This document shows, piece by piece, positions 16,364 through 24,582 of a stretch of 64,000 bases of DNA (position 1 is the stretch's first letter; every line of letters begins with the position of its first letter). The DNA lies in the NCBI GenBank assembly GCA_021372245.1, contig JAJFUV010000086.1:1-64000 (forward strand), read 5' to 3'. The notes beneath the pieces are model-generated. The model was not told the DNA's origin and did no database searches. It saw only the letters and a program-made list of their open reading frames with translations. The translations under genes were made by a program, and so were the position numbers. Origin of the DNA: Terriglobales bacterium. GTDB lineage: Bacteria > Acidobacteriota > Terriglobia > Bryobacterales > Bryobacteraceae.

Positions 16364-17791
16364 CTAGTGGATCACCTGGGCGCGGAACGTGTAGATCCTG
16401 GTGGATGGATCGTCGTATACCGACATCCGCGCGCCGCTCTTGCGCGCCAGTCCCTTGAAGAAATCCTCGGCGGTCCATCCGAACTCGGTGGCCACCTGCG
16501 GCAACAGCAGCCCGCGCTGGAATCCAGCCTCCAGCAGCGCGCCGTGCTCGTTCACCCGGAAGTCTGCGCGGGACGCGATCGGCTTGAGGGGGCTGAGCAC
16601 GGAAATCTCCATGTCGATATCGGTTTCATCGCGCCCGAGCGGTGGGAAGCGGCTGTCGTCGAGCGCGGCGGCGAGCGCCATTTCGGGCACCGCCCGAGAC
16701 AGGGCTTCGACGGGTTCGGACATGCCCACGCAGCCGCGCAGCTCGCCTCTCTTGTGCAGCGAAACGAACGCCGCGCACGGCCGTGCCAGCGCCGGGCTCG
16801 ACCGCTGGGTCACGATAGGCTCGCGCTCCCCCGTCCGGCGATACCGGTCGAGCGTCTGCCTGGCGCTGTCCATCAACGCCGCCTGGTCCGCCTCGTTGAG
16901 CAGCATCGAACTGTACGGAAAGTAGCCCAGTGCCATGTAGCTCACCGAATGGTGGAAGTCGCCCGTGATCTCGCCGGAGGTTTGATAATCCAGCTTCTGC
17001 TGGTAATGTTCCTCACCGCGTTCTAACTCATTCACGATGGCGAGCAGCAGCGATATCGGCTCGAAGCCGCACACCGTGGCGCCCGTGTCGCGGATGGTGT
17101 TGAGGAACATCTCGTCGTTGATGCCGGCGGCCCCGTCCACCACGGCGTGATCCAGGCTCCAGAGCCGGTCTGAGACGCGATGGTCCGCGGGGAACGGCTC
17201 GTAGTTGAAGGCGTGCCCGTAATGCGTGAAATCCGAGCTGGCGATGAAGACCGTGCGGCCGTCGGCGAGCCGGGCGAGCGCCTTCGCCACGGCGTGGCGG
17301 GTTTGCGCCTTCAGCTGGAAGATATAGACGGGAACCAGCTTCGCCTGGGGAGCCACCCGCTGTAACAGGGGGAGCTGGATCTCGACGGAGTGATCACACA
17401 CTCGTTCTTCCGGGGTCTTCCGCAAGGATTTCTCATCACCTAGCAACTCCACCGCATCCCGGTCCACCAGCGTGTCGCCAACGGGCGTCCGGTAGCATTC
17501 GGCGTCGGGCAGCCACGCACCGGGCGCCGACCCGCGGTGAGAGAAACCTATCATCACCACCCGCTCGATCGGCCGGTTGAGCAGGTGACGGTAAGCCGCC
17601 GCCGCAACCGTACCCGAATACATCAGCCCCGCGTGGGGAACCACGAATCCGGCGCCCCCTGGAAGCAGCGAATTACCGGTGCGCGATTCGGAATCGGTGA
17701 AAAGACGGTCTAGCAGGTCCTCCAACTCCCCCCGTTCGCCGGGGTACCAGGATCCGCTGTAAGGAGATGTATGAACCGCTGTCGTACTCAT
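16364..17791 (-). CDS. AmmeMemoRadiSam system protein B/A fusion (MEMO1 + AMMECR1)
   Basis: A 475-residue two-domain protein. The MEMO1 part (about 1-270) has SGSWYPGERGELEDLL, VVPHAGLMYSGTVAAAAY, MIGFSHRG and HSVEIQLPLLQR. It belongs to a fold related to extradiol dioxygenases. The AMMECR1 part (about 290-475) has RGELRGCVGMSEP and DSRFPPLGRDE. The start at 17791 was chosen over an open extension to 17920 because CAGGAG lies 9 bp upstream and the family homology begins there. In many bacteria these two proteins are separate genes encoded with a radical SAM enzyme (AmmeMemoRadiSam system, function unknown). Here they are fused and no such radical SAM gene is adjacent. A small protein gene lies 34 bp upstream in the same direction. 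Confidence 0.9.
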   Translation of the reverse strand: MSTTAVHTSPYSGSWYPGERGELEDLLDRLFTDSESRTGNSLLPGGAGFVVPHAGLMYSGTVAAAAYRHLLNRPIERVVMIGFSHRGSAPGAWLPDAECYRTPVGDTLVDRDAVELLGDEKSLRKTPEERVCDHSVEIQLPLLQRVAPQAKLVPVYIFQLKAQTRHAVAKALARLADGRTVFIASSDFTHYGHAFNYEPFPADHRVSDRLWSLDHAVVDGAAGINDEMFLNTIRDTGATVCGFEPISLLLAIVNELERGEEHYQQKLDYQTSGEITGDFHHSVSYMALGYFPYSSMLLNEADQAALMDSARQTLDRYRRTGEREPIVTQRSSPALARPCAAFVSLHKRGELRGCVGMSEPVEALSRAVPEMALAAALDDSRFPPLGRDETDIDMEISVLSPLKPIASRADFRVNEHGALLEAGFQRGLLLPQVATEFGWTAEDFFKGLARKSGARMSVYDDPSTRIYTFRAQVIH

Positions 17792-17825
17792 AGCCGGGCG
17801 CTCCTGAACAGGGCCCGGCCGATGC

Positions 17826-18191
17826 CTAACAGACCGGGCCGTCCTGCTTATATGGAAGCACAGACTCCGGCGCTGCGCCAGGATTATTCCTCGCGTCCGC
17901 TTCGGTTGTGTGCAGCGCATCCAGCATGCTTCGCACGCTCAGAACCGAGCTGTTAAGGCCTGAAGCCTCCAGCGCCGCGCGCACCTCGGGCATTCGGTTC
18001 GCGTAAGCCGGGAACTCCACGACACCACTCTGATGGTAGATCTGTGGATTCACCGGAAAGGGGACCTGCGCCAGCGCGTCAAGCAACTCTTCAAGTTGGT
18101 ACGGCTGAACGGTGATGCTCGCTACCACCAGTTCGCCTTCCAAGCCCAGCAGGGATGGAACGGCTGCCGCCGCATTGTGCCAAACGCTCAT
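17826..18191 (-). CDS. Small unknown protein with possible ferredoxin-like fold
   Basis: A 121-residue protein I do not recognise. It has a good ribosome site (GGGAGG about 6 bp before the ATG). The predicted order of strands and helices (LVVASITV, QLEELLDALAQV, NPQIYHQ, VVEFPAY, MPEVRAALEASG, SSVLSVRSML) is beta-alpha-beta-beta-alpha-beta, as in ACT- or NapD-like ferredoxin folds. The C-terminal 20 residues look disordered. It ends 34 bp before the MEMO1/AMMECR1 fusion, so the two are probably co-transcribed and may be functionally linked. No signal peptide or membrane segment is seen. Shadow coding is unlikely because both flanks are gene-free on the other strand. Confidence 0.6.
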   Translation of the reverse strand: MSVWHNAAAAVPSLLGLEGELVVASITVQPYQLEELLDALAQVPFPVNPQIYHQSGVVEFPAYANRMPEVRAALEASGLNSSVLSVRSMLDALHTTEADARNNPGAAPESVLPYKQDGPVC

Positions 18192-18202
18192 ACAAACCTC
18201 CC

Positions 18203-18220
18203 GTGCCCCGCGAGGGGCAC
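18203..18220 (-). promoter_or_regulatory. GC-rich hairpin next to a ribosome binding site
   Basis: GTGCCCC and GGGGCAC form a perfect 7-bp stem with a 4-base loop. On the minus strand its 3' arm abuts the GGGAGG ribosome site of the gene starting at 18191. Such a hairpin could limit ribosome access or be part of an attenuator with the terminator-like hairpin just upstream. Confidence 0.4.
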
Positions 18221-18245
18221 TGCATTCAGCGCAATCGGCCCATAA

Positions 18246-18276
18246 AACAAAAACCCTGGGGCCAAAGGCTCCAGGG
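18246..18276 (-). terminator. Rho-independent terminator
   Basis: On the minus strand CCCTGGAGCC, loop TTT, GGCCCCAGGG forms a 10-bp stem with one mismatch, followed directly by TTTTTGTTTT. It follows the kelch gene (stop at 18403) and precedes the gene starting at 18191. It could end the kelch transcript or act as an attenuator for the downstream pair. Confidence 0.7.
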
Positions 18277-18402
18277 CAACTTCCGCTGCGACCGATCCGC
18301 CTTTAGCACTTTTTTTTACGTGGTTGCAAGTAGCTGGCCCCTGAACCGCCGGGCCTAAATCACTCCACGTCAACTGCAGAATATCACCAGCGCCGTGGAA
18401 AA

Positions 18403-19413
18403 TCAATCTTCGCCGGCGAAGAACCCCTCGGGCAGGTGCAGCGACCAGACTTCGCTGCTCAAAGGCCTGGCGTGGCCTCCGGCAATCCACAGCCTGTCGT
18501 GGAAGACGAAGGCGGAGTGCTCATGCCGTTCCTTCCAGGTGACCTTCGACTTGAGCCGGGTCCAATTCCTGCCGTCGCCGGAGTACCAGACGTCGCCCAG
18601 GTTCATCTCCGGAACCTTGCTCCACCCGCCGAGCACCCACATACGCCCTCGATAGACGGCGGCGGAGAACCACAAACGGGGCATCCACGGCGCTGCATCC
18701 GTCACCTGCGTCCAATGCTCGCCGTCTTCGGAACACCAGACATCATTGAAAGCCTTGTACACCGGCACGTAGTTGCCCCCGCCGAACACCCAGATCCTAC
18801 CCCCGTGGACGACAGCTTGGTGATAGGCGCGCGGAGCCCATCCGGCATTCGCCGTCACGCGCCGCCAGTTCTTGCCGTCGGCGCTCGACCACACGTCGTT
18901 CTTCAAGCTCCGCTCATCGCCGAAGTAGTAATCCTCGGTCCCGCCCAGGATCCACATTCGCCCCTTGAATTCGACGATCGCCGCGGCAAGCCGTGGCGAC
19001 CACCTGGCGTGCTCCGTCACCCGCTTCCACTTCGCGCCATCTTCGGTGGACCAGACTGCGTTGCTGGCCGAATGGCCTGGCAAGCGCCCGTTGTACCAGC
19101 CGCCCATCATCCACATGCGATTCCGGAATGGGATGCTCATGGGCAGATCGCTGTGCAGCCAGGGAGCTTGTTTGGTGACGAGACGCCAGATTTTCCCGTC
19201 GGGCGAACTCCAGACATCGCGCGGCGGCGCTTCGAACGAGTTGAACCACCCGCCGAGTATCCAGAGCCGGCCCTTGTAGGCGACCTCGCCCATCGAATCC
19301 CGGGCCTGCCATCCGGCGGCGGGCGTTTCACGCACCCAGTCCGGTCCGGGGCGCTCCGCGGCCGCAAGCGGAACAATTATCGCCAAGCACAGTGTGAAGA
19401 GTTTCAGTCTCAT
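18403..19413 (-). CDS. Exported kelch-repeat beta-propeller protein
   Basis: A 336-residue secreted protein. The ATG at 19413 opens a signal peptide (MRLKLFTLCLAIIVPLAAA). An in-frame TTG at 19437 would add eight residues. The mature chain is a run of about six kelch-type blades, each with a variant of GRMWVLGGW and a DVWSS/DGKNW strand, consistent with a six-bladed propeller. No copper-ligand pattern of galactose oxidase could be established, so a binding role is as likely as catalysis. It stands apart from its neighbours: 51 bp after the VCBS-repeat gene, with a terminator downstream. Confidence 0.8.
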   Translation of the reverse strand: MRLKLFTLCLAIIVPLAAAERPGPDWVRETPAAGWQARDSMGEVAYKGRLWILGGWFNSFEAPPRDVWSSPDGKIWRLVTKQAPWLHSDLPMSIPFRNRMWMMGGWYNGRLPGHSASNAVWSTEDGAKWKRVTEHARWSPRLAAAIVEFKGRMWILGGTEDYYFGDERSLKNDVWSSADGKNWRRVTANAGWAPRAYHQAVVHGGRIWVFGGGNYVPVYKAFNDVWCSEDGEHWTQVTDAAPWMPRLWFSAAVYRGRMWVLGGWSKVPEMNLGDVWYSGDGRNWTRLKSKVTWKERHEHSAFVFHDRLWIAGGHARPLSSEVWSLHLPEGFFAGED

Positions 19414-19464
19414 TAGGCCAGGCAAATCGTACCACAACCAAAGCCACCGGCCAGCTTTCGCCTG

Positions 19465-20634
19465 CTAGAGATGCGACGGGTAGCGGTTGAAGAGGATGTC
19501 GCGCTTCTGCCAGGGCACTTTGTTGATCGTCAGGTTCTCGAACCAATATTGGCCGGTCTTGCCGGCGCAGACGATGTCGAGATCACCGTCGCCGTCCAGG
19601 TCGATGACGACGAACTGCGTGCCGGCGCCCGCGATCGAATTGTAGGCGATGGGGTGGCGTTCGAACACCGGAGTCTTGCCCGGTTTCACCTTGTAGTAAT
19701 AAATGGCCAGCGGGTCGAACGAACCCGGGTCGGATTCATTGTGGCCGCGGTAGCGCTTGCCGGCCAGGATTTCGAGCTTGCCGTCGCCGTCCAGATCCAC
19801 CATCTTCACGTTGTGTACCTGTGAAAACGACAGGTCGATGTCGTGCTTCACCCAGGTGTGCTTGCCGCCCTTCGCCTTACGCTGTTCGAGCCAGAAAAGC
19901 CCGTAGGAGTGCCCCGAGGAGTAGAGGATGTCCGGCCGGCCGTCGGCATTGAAGTCGAAAGCGTAGATGGCGATGCCCGTTTCCTTCAAATCGAATTCCG
20001 GGCGCCACTCCCATTTGTCCGCGGTGAGATCCACCTGCCGGTAATATCCATGGGGCGTGATGATGTCGGGCTTGCCGTCGCCATCCACGTCGCCGAAACC
20101 GACGCCGTGCCCGCTGCCGGCATCTCCCACAGGACGTTTGGTGATCTTGCCGCCGGCGATGTGCAGCCAGAACACTGGCTGCGAAGTCCAGTGCGTCGGG
20201 ATCACATCGGGTGTTCCGTCGCCGTCCACGTCCACCGAGATCAGCCCTTCGGTTTGCCGCGAGGGTGTGATCTGCGTCCTGGGCCACATGACGCCGGGCT
20301 TCTTCGGGTTCTCGAAATAAAAGATGCCGTCGTCCATCCATCCGGAGGCCACAATGTCGGGATAGCCATCGCGGTTGACGTCGATGGCGAATTCGCCGCA
20401 GTTGGAGACGAACTCGCCCGAGATCTTGGCTTCGCGGAATTCCGTGCGCTGCCAGTCCGGCGCTTTATACCAATAGGCGCCGCTGGTCACATCGAGCTTG
20501 CCATCGCCGTCGACATCGAAGACGGCGACTCCTTCGGAACGGTCGGTCCCGATCTGGTGCAGCAGGAAAACGGGCGGCTCGGCGGCAGCGGCCAGCGCGG
20601 CGGCGAAAAGCAGGAACGTGGATTTCAGGGTCAC
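19465..20634 (-). CDS. Exported FG-GAP/VCBS repeat protein
   Basis: A 389-residue secreted protein with a signal peptide (MTLKSTFLLFAAALAAAA). It has repeated calcium-binding loops of the type DVDGDGKLDV, DVNRDGYPDI, DVDGDGTPDV, DFNADGRPDI, DLDGDGKLEI and DLDGDGDLDI. These FG-GAP/VCBS blades build an integrin-like propeller. Proteins of this type are abundant in acidobacteria and planctomycetes and are thought to bind surfaces or polymers. The start is GTG with no Shine-Dalgarno sequence. A CATAAT hexamer sits 6 bp upstream, at the very end of the CHAD gene. Its function is unknown. Confidence 0.85.
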   Translation of the reverse strand: MTLKSTFLLFAAALAAAAEPPVFLLHQIGTDRSEGVAVFDVDGDGKLDVTSGAYWYKAPDWQRTEFREAKISGEFVSNCGEFAIDVNRDGYPDIVASGWMDDGIFYFENPKKPGVMWPRTQITPSRQTEGLISVDVDGDGTPDVIPTHWTSQPVFWLHIAGGKITKRPVGDAGSGHGVGFGDVDGDGKPDIITPHGYYRQVDLTADKWEWRPEFDLKETGIAIYAFDFNADGRPDILYSSGHSYGLFWLEQRKAKGGKHTWVKHDIDLSFSQVHNVKMVDLDGDGKLEILAGKRYRGHNESDPGSFDPLAIYYYKVKPGKTPVFERHPIAYNSIAGAGTQFVVIDLDGDGDLDIVCAGKTGQYWFENLTINKVPWQKRDILFNRYPSHL

Positions 20635-20640
20635 CGTCCA

Positions 20641-20646
20641 ATTATG
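20641..20646 (-). promoter_or_regulatory. Leaderless-type -10 hexamer (CATAAT) of the VCBS gene
   Basis: On the minus strand CATAAT is followed by 6 bp and then the GTG at 20634. It overlaps the stop codon of the CHAD gene. Confidence 0.3.
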
Positions 20647-21532
20647 AACGACGCGAGGCCTTCCTGCGGCCGGCGAAACGGCTGAGGTAGGCAGTCCAGT
20701 TACTTTGAACTAAAGGAGAATCGAACGATCTTTTCCAGTACTGGCGGAAGGCCCGCATACGGCGTTCGCCGAGGGCTTCGATGCGGCGCTTGGCCGCCTC
20801 GGCGGAACGCAGGGAACCGGCCGGCGCGCCGTCAAGCAGTTCACAGGCGCTCGCGCAGTCGCTCACCCCGCCCAGGTGCTGCTGCACGGTGCGCAATGCA
20901 CTGAGGCGATCCACGAGTCCCGGCCCGTAAACCGGCCGGAACAACTCGACGCTGTAGCGAAAGCGCTTGCTGGCCAAGCGGAACTGGTGCAGCGCGTCAC
21001 GGCTTTTGCCGGCGGCAGCCGCCCGCCGTCCGCGCTTGAAGAACTTCCGCGCCATTTCCGGCAACGCCTTCGAGGCGTAACTGGCTGGGGCGTCGAGACC
21101 GGGGGTTGAGCCACCGGTCGCCTCAGTTGTGGAAAGTTCCAGCGATTCCCGCCAGCGGCGTGAAAAGTCGCGCCGGTTGAGGCGGCTCAGTTCATCCGCC
21201 AGGTTCTCCATCGCCTTGCCGCGTGCGCCGGCAAGCCAGGCGTACAAAGCGGAGCGTTGTCCTACTCCGGCCAGACTCAGAAGTTCGATGGTGATGTCGT
21301 GATTGCGTACCACGGCAGCCAGATCCATAATGCGCCGCAAGCGGCGGTGGCACTTCTTGGCCGCGCCCGATGGAATGTACTTTCGAAAGACGGACAGACA
21401 TTCGCTGAAGCGGCGGATGGCCACGCGCAGGTCGTGAACGTCGTCGGGACGGCGGTTACGGACTGCACGGCGCACTTCAAATACCAGGCGCGTAAGACGA
21501 CCCGCCATCTGTTCCGCGGCGTAGGCGCGCAT
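20642..21532 (-). CDS. CHAD domain protein
   Basis: A 296-residue, very basic, all-helical protein. It carries the conserved CHAD histidine motifs: DVHDLRVAIRRFSECL near residue 35 and ALHQFRLASKRFRYSVELF in the second half. CHAD (conserved histidine alpha-helical) domains bind polyphosphate and are often encoded beside polyphosphate enzymes. Here the gene follows ppx by 15 bp in the same direction, so the pair is likely an operon for polyphosphate binding and breakdown. It has no CYTH triphosphatase domain. A cytoplasmic location is expected. Confidence 0.9.
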   Translation of the reverse strand: MRAYAAEQMAGRLTRLVFEVRRAVRNRRPDDVHDLRVAIRRFSECLSVFRKYIPSGAAKKCHRRLRRIMDLAAVVRNHDITIELLSLAGVGQRSALYAWLAGARGKAMENLADELSRLNRRDFSRRWRESLELSTTEATGGSTPGLDAPASYASKALPEMARKFFKRGRRAAAAGKSRDALHQFRLASKRFRYSVELFRPVYGPGLVDRLSALRTVQQHLGGVSDCASACELLDGAPAGSLRSAEAAKRRIEALGERRMRAFRQYWKRSFDSPLVQSNWTAYLSRFAGRRKASRRS

Positions 21533-21547
21533 CGTTGTGCTCCCAGT

Positions 21548-23080
21548 CTACCGCCTTGTCATCACCAGGGTGAGCGGAAGCCCATAGACCTGCCGGAAAA
21601 CTTCGCCCGCACTTTCGCCGGCCCAGACTTCGAGGTCCGTGTCCGCGGACGAACGCAATTCCAGCACTACGCCGGATTCTCGAATCCGGCAGGCCACGCT
21701 CTCGACGCGCTGGTCGTGACTGCGGTCCAGGTTATCAGCCAATCGCAAGATGGGAATCAACATCATCACGGTGCGCTTCTCATCGGCGGAGAGAGACTGG
21801 TAAGCTTCGTGCCGCGGCGATGGCATGCTCTTGCGATGGTAGCGGCACAGCATGGCGACCACAATGCGCTCACGGTTGGTGAAGCCGGGCATGTCGGAAT
21901 TGGCCACTACGTAAGCAGAGTGCTTGTGATGACCGTTATCGCTGATGAGGTGGCCGGTGTCGTGGAGGTAGGCGGCGGCTTCGAGCAGCCGTCCCATAGC
22001 CAGCGTCTGGCCATGCTGCCGGTGAAGGGCCACGAACAGGGTATGCGCCAGGGCGGCAACCTTGCGTGCATGCCGCACATCGACACCGAAGCGGCGCACC
22101 ATCTGTTCTACTACGGCGCGCTGCTCCCGGCTCAGGCGGGAGAGTTCCAGGCCCACGCCCCGCTCGGCAAGGTCGGCAACGATCCCATCCCGCAGACCGG
22201 CGCTCGTGTAGTAAAGCGACGGCAACCGGAGACGATCCACCGCCACGCGTAACACGGCGGCGCCGGGGATGATAATCTCCGCCCGGCGCGGCCCCACGCC
22301 GGCGATCTTGCGCCGGGCGGCGAGATCGCATTTCGCCACACGGTGGTAAAAAGCGCGCAACTGTGCCACCGTGACCCGCAGGCGGTCCGCCGAATCGCGG
22401 CGCGTTCGCGCCACACCATTTATTGCGCACACCACGGCCGCCGCTGTCGCGCTGGTGGCAATGACGCGGTCCCACCGCCTGGGATGGGAGCACCGCGATG
22501 CGGCTGCCAGTTTCTCCTCGATGAACTGTTCCAGCCGGTGCAACTCCTCGGCGGTGGGCGGATCGTGCTTGATGAAGACCTCCATCAAACGCACAGCGCC
22601 GAGCGGCTTCGAATAGGCCGCCGCCATGCGTCCGCTCTCGCCGAGGATAAACTCGGCGCTGCCGCCTCCGACGTCGATGATCAGGATTCTCTGTTTCGGA
22701 TGAGGCCACCGCGACTGGACGCCCATATGAATCAGCCGCGATTCTTCCTGCCCGGAGATGATCTCGACACTGGTACCCAGCGCCTGGGATGCGGCTTCAA
22801 CGAAGAGCCGCTGGTTGCCCGCGTCGCGCACAGCGCTGGTAGCCACGGCCCTGATGCCGGCCGGCTCAAACTTGCCGTAAGCGTCGGCGAACCGGCGCAG
22901 GACCTGGCAGGTGAGGTCCAGGGACTCCTGGCTGATCAGGCCGTTGAGGAAAACGCCCTCGCCCAGGCGCGTCACCTGCCGCTCGGCCGCGAGCACGCGC
23001 GGCGCGGCACCGAAGGGCACCTCGGCCGCCAGCATGCGGACGGAATTGCTGCCGATGTCGACGGCGGCGTAACGGGGCAT
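21548..23080 (-). CDS. ppx: Exopolyphosphatase / guanosine pentaphosphatase family
   Basis: A 510-residue Ppx/GppA protein. The actin-like ATPase core has VDIGSNSVRML near the start, AVATSAVRDAGN, and the phosphate-binding IDVGGGSAEFILG. The C-terminal part (about 320-500) is an HD-type domain with AYLHDTGHLIS, as in longer Ppx enzymes. It releases terminal phosphate from polyphosphate, or converts pppGpp to ppGpp. The neighbouring CHAD gene favours polyphosphate. A TATTAT hexamer 6 bp before the ATG and the lack of a Shine-Dalgarno sequence suggest a leaderless transcript. It is divergent from the thymidylate-kinase-like pair. Confidence 0.92.
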   Translation of the reverse strand: MPRYAAVDIGSNSVRMLAAEVPFGAAPRVLAAERQVTRLGEGVFLNGLISQESLDLTCQVLRRFADAYGKFEPAGIRAVATSAVRDAGNQRLFVEAASQALGTSVEIISGQEESRLIHMGVQSRWPHPKQRILIIDVGGGSAEFILGESGRMAAAYSKPLGAVRLMEVFIKHDPPTAEELHRLEQFIEEKLAAASRCSHPRRWDRVIATSATAAAVVCAINGVARTRRDSADRLRVTVAQLRAFYHRVAKCDLAARRKIAGVGPRRAEIIIPGAAVLRVAVDRLRLPSLYYTSAGLRDGIVADLAERGVGLELSRLSREQRAVVEQMVRRFGVDVRHARKVAALAHTLFVALHRQHGQTLAMGRLLEAAAYLHDTGHLISDNGHHKHSAYVVANSDMPGFTNRERIVVAMLCRYHRKSMPSPRHEAYQSLSADEKRTVMMLIPILRLADNLDRSHDQRVESVACRIRESGVVLELRSSADTDLEVWAGESAGEVFRQVYGLPLTLVMTRR

Positions 23081-23081
23081 A

Positions 23082-23097
23082 GGGCTATAATAAGCCC
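23082..23097. promoter_or_regulatory. Inverted repeat enclosing -10 hexamers, ppx/kinase divergent region
   Basis: GGGCT and AGCCC flank ATAATA. The core gives TATAAT on the plus strand (23086-23091) and TATTAT on the minus strand (23092-23087). The latter ends 6 bp before the ppx ATG. A regulator bound at this dyad would cover both divergent promoters. Confidence 0.4.
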
Positions 23098-23115
23098 AAC
23101 GAGATCGCTAACTAT

Positions 23116-23838
23116 ATGCCATTACTAGCCCCTAACCGCTACAAGGGCAAGCTGATCGTCGTGGAGGGCATTGACGGATCCGGGAAATCCACCCAACTCA
23201 CTCTTCTGAGCCACTGGTTGAGAGGGAAGGGTATCGCCGTCGCTTTCAGCGAATGGAACTCTTCGCCTCTCGTCCGCGAAACCACGCGGCGCGGCAAGAA
23301 GAAGCAGATGTTCACTCCCACCACGTTCAGCTTGATCCACGCCACCGATTTCGCCGACCGCCTGGAGCGCTACATCACCCCGATGCTCAAGGCCGGCGCC
23401 GTGGTGTGCGCAGACCGTTACGCTTACACCGCTTTCGCGCGCGATACCGTCCGCGGCGTAAGCCGGCGCTGGGTGCGGAACCTCTACCGCTTCGCCGTGC
23501 GGCCGAACCTGGCGTTCTATTTCCGCGTGCCTCTGGACGTGGCCCTGGGCCGTATCTTAGGCGGACGCGCCCAAATCAAGTACTACGAAGCGGGCATGGA
23601 CCTCGGCTTGAGCCGCAACATAGAGGAGAGCTTCCGCCTGTTCCAGGGACGCATCCTTGAAGAGTACGAGTCCATGGCCGCTGAGATGGGCTTCCACGTG
23701 ATCGACGCCACCGGCAGCATCGAACAGCAGCAACGACAGATGCGGGACATTGTGCTGCGGGAGTTGGGCGACAGTTTGCGCACCGGCGTTCTGCGAATCA
23801 GGGAGGGAGACGATGGTGCTGACAAAACGTCCGCTTGA
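23116..23838 (+). CDS. Thymidylate-kinase-like P-loop protein (first of tandem pair)
   Basis: A 240-residue P-loop kinase of the dTMP kinase superfamily. It has an intact Walker A (VEGIDGSGKSTQ, residues 18-29), a CADRYAYTAF motif equivalent to the DRY/DRH motif, and the LID region. The usual TREPGG stretch of true dTMP kinases is replaced by SEWNSSPLVRETT, and the LID holds YYEAGMDLGLS, so specificity may differ. The following gene encodes a paralogue and overlaps by 26 bp. It is divergent from ppx and CHAD, so a role tied to phosphate or nucleotide pools is conceivable but unproven. No Shine-Dalgarno site is visible at the ATG. Confidence 0.8.
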   Translation: MPLLAPNRYKGKLIVVEGIDGSGKSTQLTLLSHWLRGKGIAVAFSEWNSSPLVRETTRRGKKKQMFTPTTFSLIHATDFADRLERYITPMLKAGAVVCADRYAYTAFARDTVRGVSRRWVRNLYRFAVRPNLAFYFRVPLDVALGRILGGRAQIKYYEAGMDLGLSRNIEESFRLFQGRILEEYESMAAEMGFHVIDATGSIEQQQRQMRDIVLRELGDSLRTGVLRIREGDDGADKTSA

Positions 23839-24541
23839 GTTCTACGGCGATCCGCTGCCGGGTGTCGACACGGCCGAACTGCAGGGCAAGCTTATCGTCG
23901 TCGAAGGACCGGACGCGGTGGGCCGCACCACGCAGATCGCCGCCCTGCGCACGTGGCTGGAGGCACAGGGCCACGCCGTGCTGGACAGCGGCATGGCGCG
24001 TTCGGCGCTGGCCGGAAAGGGTATCCAGCAAGCCAAGGAAGGCAACACGCTGGGTCCCATTACTATGACGCTGTACTACGCCACCGATTTCGCCGACCGC
24101 CTGGAGAACGAGATCATCCCCGCTCTGCGCGCCGGGTTCGTCGTGCTCATCGACCGGTATATTTTCTCGATCATGGCTCGCGCCGCCGCGCGCAACGAAG
24201 ACCGCCGCTGGATCGAGCAGGTCTCCGGCTTTGCGCTGGTTCCGCACGCGGTCTTCTATTTGCGCGCCGACGTGAAGGATCTGGTATCGCGCGTCGTGGT
24301 CGGCCGCGGCAGCTTCGATTTCTGGGAAAGCGGCATGGACATGCGCTTCGGCCGCGACATGTATGAGAGCTTCGTGCGCTACCAAAGCCGTTTGATTCGC
24401 TCCCTGGACCGCATGGAGAAACGGTATGGTTTCCAGGTGATCGACGCGAGCAAGCCGCCCGACCAGATCTTCAAGGAATTGCAGCGCAGGATCGCCCGCC
24501 TGTTCGCGGGCAGGCGGAGAAGGCCGAAAACGAAGGCGTAG
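23813..24541 (+). CDS. Thymidylate-kinase-like protein with altered Walker A (second of pair)
   Basis: A 242-residue paralogue of the preceding protein, sharing ATDFADRLE, DRY-like IDRYIFSIM and a FWESGMDMRFGRDMYES LID segment. The Walker A reads VEGPDAVGRTTQ, so the invariant lysine of GxxxxGK(S/T) is arginine. That normally cripples ATP hydrolysis, so this subunit may be regulatory or bind nucleotide without turnover. The start at 23813 follows GGGAGGGAGA by a few bases and lies inside the end of the first gene, implying coupled translation and perhaps a heterodimer. The tail is rich in Arg and Lys. Confidence 0.78.
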   Translation: MVLTKRPLEFYGDPLPGVDTAELQGKLIVVEGPDAVGRTTQIAALRTWLEAQGHAVLDSGMARSALAGKGIQQAKEGNTLGPITMTLYYATDFADRLENEIIPALRAGFVVLIDRYIFSIMARAAARNEDRRWIEQVSGFALVPHAVFYLRADVKDLVSRVVVGRGSFDFWESGMDMRFGRDMYESFVRYQSRLIRSLDRMEKRYGFQVIDASKPPDQIFKELQRRIARLFAGRRRRPKTKA

Positions 24542-24582
24542 AAGCGCAAACTGCTAGTATTTCCGTGGAGGCATGAGGGGCT

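Noticed and set aside
17792-17920. Longer N-terminus for the AMMECR1-MEMO fusion
   Set aside because: The extra 43 residues overlap the upstream gene and show no family similarity. A ribosome site precedes 17791.
18301-18320. Run of eight T on the plus strand as a terminator
   Set aside because: No gene on the plus strand ends upstream and no adjacent strong stem was found.
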